7,333 bases of DNA, taken from contig JALQUQ010000130.1 in NCBI GenBank assembly GCA_023263735.1, positions 1 through 7,333 on the forward strand, in the 5' to 3' direction. The first letter of the stretch is position 1, and every line of letters begins with the position of its first letter. The notes beneath the pieces were generated by a model. That model saw only the letters and a program-made list of their open reading frames with translations, searched no databases and was not told the origin of the DNA. Positions 5,745 to 7,333 of this stretch are shown here, in pieces. This DNA comes from Paracoccaceae bacterium (GTDB taxonomy: Bacteria > Pseudomonadota > Alphaproteobacteria > Rhodobacterales > Rhodobacteraceae). The position numbers were made by a program, and so were the translations under genes.

Positions 5745-6098
5745 ATGGCCCGCGTCACGGTAGAAGATTGCGTTGATAAAGTTCCGAACCGGTTCGAACT
5801 GGTTATGCTTGCTGCTCATCGCGCGCGTGAGATTGCTTCGGGCTCGTCGCTGACGATTGATCGCGACAACGACAAGAACCCGGTCGTTGCCCTGCGCGAG
5901 ATCGCGGACGAAACCCAGTTGGCCGAAGTTCTGCGGGAACGTATGATCGAAAGCTATCAGACCCAGATCGAGGTTGATGAACCCGAAGAGGATCAGATGG
6001 CCCTGCTGATGTCGGGTGAGATTGATCGCCCGATGCAGGACGACATGTCGGAAGAGAAACTCCTGCGTGCTTTGATGGAAGCACAGGGCGAACTGTAA
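5745..6098 (+). CDS. rpoZ: DNA-directed RNA polymerase subunit omega
   Basis: Small subunit that wraps the C-terminal part of beta-prime and helps assemble RNA polymerase. The product has 117 residues (E. coli 91). The conserved N-terminal half is clear: [20 protein letters not shown], then LAAHRAREI and [14 protein letters not shown]. The MAR residues at the N-terminus are those that, in E. coli, form part of ppGpp site 1 with beta-prime. The C-terminal 45 residues are strongly acidic ([18 protein letters not shown]), a variable extension I associate with alphaproteobacterial omegas. The start ATG 5745 has GGAG at 5735-5738, six bases away. The frame is open upstream to 5541, but that part runs through folK and the repeat and is not omega. 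rsh follows after a 24-bp gap, consistent with an operon and with the common rpoZ-spoT arrangement in proteobacteria. Confidence 0.98.
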   Translation: MARVTVEDCVDKVPNRFELVMLAAHRAREIASGSSLTIDRDNDKNPVVALREIADETQLAEVLRERMIESYQTQIEVDEPEEDQMALLMSGEIDRPMQDDMSEEKLLRALMEAQGEL

Positions 6099-6104
6099 GG
6101 GGCG

Positions 6105-6118
6105 ACCCCCGCTGGGGT
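6105..6118 (+). promoter_or_regulatory. Hairpin over the rsh ribosome-binding region
   Basis: ACCCC (6105-6109) and GGGGT (6114-6118) pair perfectly around CGCT in the 24-bp rpoZ-rsh gap. The right arm is the only G-rich sequence ahead of the rsh ATG (6123), so pairing would hide it. Ribosomes finishing rpoZ (stop at 6098) would pass close enough to affect it. Translational control is an inference. Confidence 0.4.
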
Positions 6119-6122
6119 GATC

Positions 6123-7333
6123 ATGATCGACGTAGAAGACCTGATCGCCCTTGTTCGCAATTATAACCCCAAGACAAATGCAGACCTGATCCGCCGGGCC
6201 TATTCCTATGGGATGGTCATGCATGAAGGGCAGTTCCGCAAATCGGGCGAGCCCTATTTCACGCATCCGGTGGCGGTGGCCGCGATCTTGACCGAACAGC
6301 GGCTGGATGATGCGTCGATCATCACCGCCCTGTTGCATGACACGATCGAAGACACCCGGTCGACCTATACCGATATTGCCGAACGGTTCGGGTCCGAGGT
6401 GGCCGAGTTGGTCGATGGCGTGACCAAGCTGACCAATCTGCAATTGTCGAACACCGGCAGCCAGCAAGCCGAAAACTTTCGCAAGCTGTTCATGGCCATG
6501 TCCAAGGACCTGCGGGTCATTCTGGTCAAACTGGCCGACCGTCTGCACAACATGCGCACCATCCGCCATATGCGCGCCGAAAAGCAGCTGCAAAAATCGC
6601 GCGAGACAATGGATATTTACGCGCCGCTTGCAGGCCGTATGGGGATGCAATGGATGCGCGAGGAGTTGGAAGACCTTGCCTTTCGCGTGGTCAATCCCGA
6701 AGCCCGCAATTCGATCATGCGCCGCTTTTTGACCCTGCAGAAAGAATCGGGCGATGTGATCCCAAAGATTACCGACGATATCGAAGCCGTTTTGGCCAAG
6801 CATGGCATTTCTGGCGATGTCTATGGCCGTGCCAAAAAGCCCTTTTCGATTTGGCGCAAAATGCAGGAAAAAGACCTCGCGTTTTCGCGTTTGTCTGACA
6901 TTTACGGGTTTCGCGTCATCGTTGAGACAGAGGATGAATGCTATCGCGTTTTAGGGGCGATGCATCAAAGATGGCGTTCGGTTCCGGGAAGATTCAAGGA
7001 TTACATCAGCCAGCCCAAGTCGAACGGCTATCGTTCGATCCATACCTCTGTTTCAGGGCGAGATGGCAAGCGTGTTGAAATCCAAATCCGCACGCGCCAG
7101 ATGCACGAAGTTGCTGAATCTGGTGTCGCGGCGCATTGGTCCTATCGAGACGGGGTGCGCGCGGCGAACCCGTTTGCGGTTGATCCTGCAAAATGGTTGT
7201 CCACGCTGACAGAACGCTTTGAGATGGCCGAGGATCATGATGAATTCCTCGAACACGTGAAGTTGGAAATGTATTCCGACCAAGTGTTCTGCTTCACGCC
7301 TAAAGGGGATGTTGTGAAGTTGCCGCGTGGGGC
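6123..7333 (+). CDS. rsh: RelA/SpoT-type bifunctional (p)ppGpp synthetase/hydrolase, 5' part
   Basis: Makes (p)ppGpp from GTP/GDP and ATP on starvation and hydrolyses it otherwise. The frame is open for 403 codons to the window edge, so the C-terminus (full proteins have about 700-740 residues) is missing. The HD hydrolase domain is intact: His48 (YFTHPVAVA), His72-Asp73 (LLHDTIEDT) and Asp139 (KLADRLHNMRT). The synthetase domain is intact too: Arg236 (GRAKKPFSIWRKM), Asp259 (LSDIYGFRV), KDYISQPKSNGYRSIHTS and Glu319 (VEIQIRTRQMHEVAESGVAAHW). Residues 290-293 read RFKD, the RxKD motif of bifunctional enzymes, where monofunctional RelA has ExDD. The window ends in the TGS domain (VFCFTPKGDVVKLPRG). 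ATG 6123 has only a weak GGGGTG ahead; GTG 6117 is an in-frame alternative two codons earlier. Codons become more A/T-rich after about 6925. Confidence 0.97.
   Translation, partial: MIDVEDLIALVRNYNPKTNADLIRRAYSYGMVMHEGQFRKSGEPYFTHPVAVAAILTEQRLDDASIITALLHDTIEDTRSTYTDIAERFGSEVAELVDGVTKLTNLQLSNTGSQQAENFRKLFMAMSKDLRVILVKLADRLHNMRTIRHMRAEKQLQKSRETMDIYAPLAGRMGMQWMREELEDLAFRVVNPEARNSIMRRFLTLQKESGDVIPKITDDIEAVLAKHGISGDVYGRAKKPFSIWRKMQEKDLAFSRLSDIYGFRVIVETEDECYRVLGAMHQRWRSVPGRFKDYISQPKSNGYRSIHTSVSGRDGKRVEIQIRTRQMHEVAESGVAAHWSYRDGVRAANPFAVDPAKWLSTLTERFEMAEDHDEFLEHVKLEMYSDQVFCFTPKGDVVKLPRG

Noticed and set aside
5691..6803. 370-residue open frame on the minus strand, antisense to rpoZ and rsh
   Set aside because: It is rich in His, Gln, Arg and Gly with no recognisable fold, and it lies opposite two clearly conserved genes. 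Such long antisense frames are common in GC-rich genomes.

Overview
The window looks like a chromosomal housekeeping region of an alphaproteobacterium, most likely family Rhodobacteraceae (Roseobacter/Rhodobacter group). The reasons are a GC content of roughly 60% by eye, the order folK-rpoZ-rsh, a single long RelA/SpoT-type protein directly behind rpoZ, ispH close to rnhA, and the protein sequences themselves. No species assignment is possible from the sequence alone. I see no mobile element, tRNA, rRNA, CRISPR array or phage gene.

Layout. (a) 1-983, plus strand: the 3' part of fmt (methionyl-tRNA formyltransferase), then a 78-residue GlsB/YeaQ/YmgE-type membrane protein. (b) 980-4915, minus strand, read from right to left: a NYN-domain (LabA/DUF88) predicted RNase, a strong hairpin terminator, a YqaA-family membrane protein, ispH (last step of the MEP isoprenoid pathway), a DUF3429 membrane protein that probably starts at TTG, rnhA (RNase HI), and a TRIC/UPF0126 membrane protein that overlaps rnhA by four bases. 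The plus and minus blocks converge at 980-983, where both stop codons lie in one CTAG palindrome. (c) 4916-5040: a divergent promoter region, somewhat AT-richer than its surroundings. (d) 5041-7333, plus strand: folK (folate pathway), a 39-bp-period tandem repeat that duplicates the folK 3' end, a promoter-like site, rpoZ (RNA polymerase omega) and the first 403 codons of rsh (ppGpp synthetase/hydrolase). The rsh gene is the longest coding region in the window and runs off the right edge.

How the genes fit together. rpoZ and rsh form a stringent-response unit: Rsh makes and degrades (p)ppGpp, and omega carries the N-terminal MAR residues that help form ppGpp site 1 on RNA polymerase in E. coli. 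The other genes are core metabolism (fmt, folK, ispH), nucleic-acid housekeeping (rnhA, the NYN protein) and four small membrane proteins of poorly known function.

I found no convincing undescribed multi-gene system. The observations most worth checking are small: the tandem dyad repeat between folK and rpoZ, a hairpin over the rsh ribosome-binding region, shifts in codon style inside rsh and inside the NYN gene, and the TTG start of the DUF3429 gene. No intergenic gap exceeds about 130 bp, so there is no long gene-free stretch.
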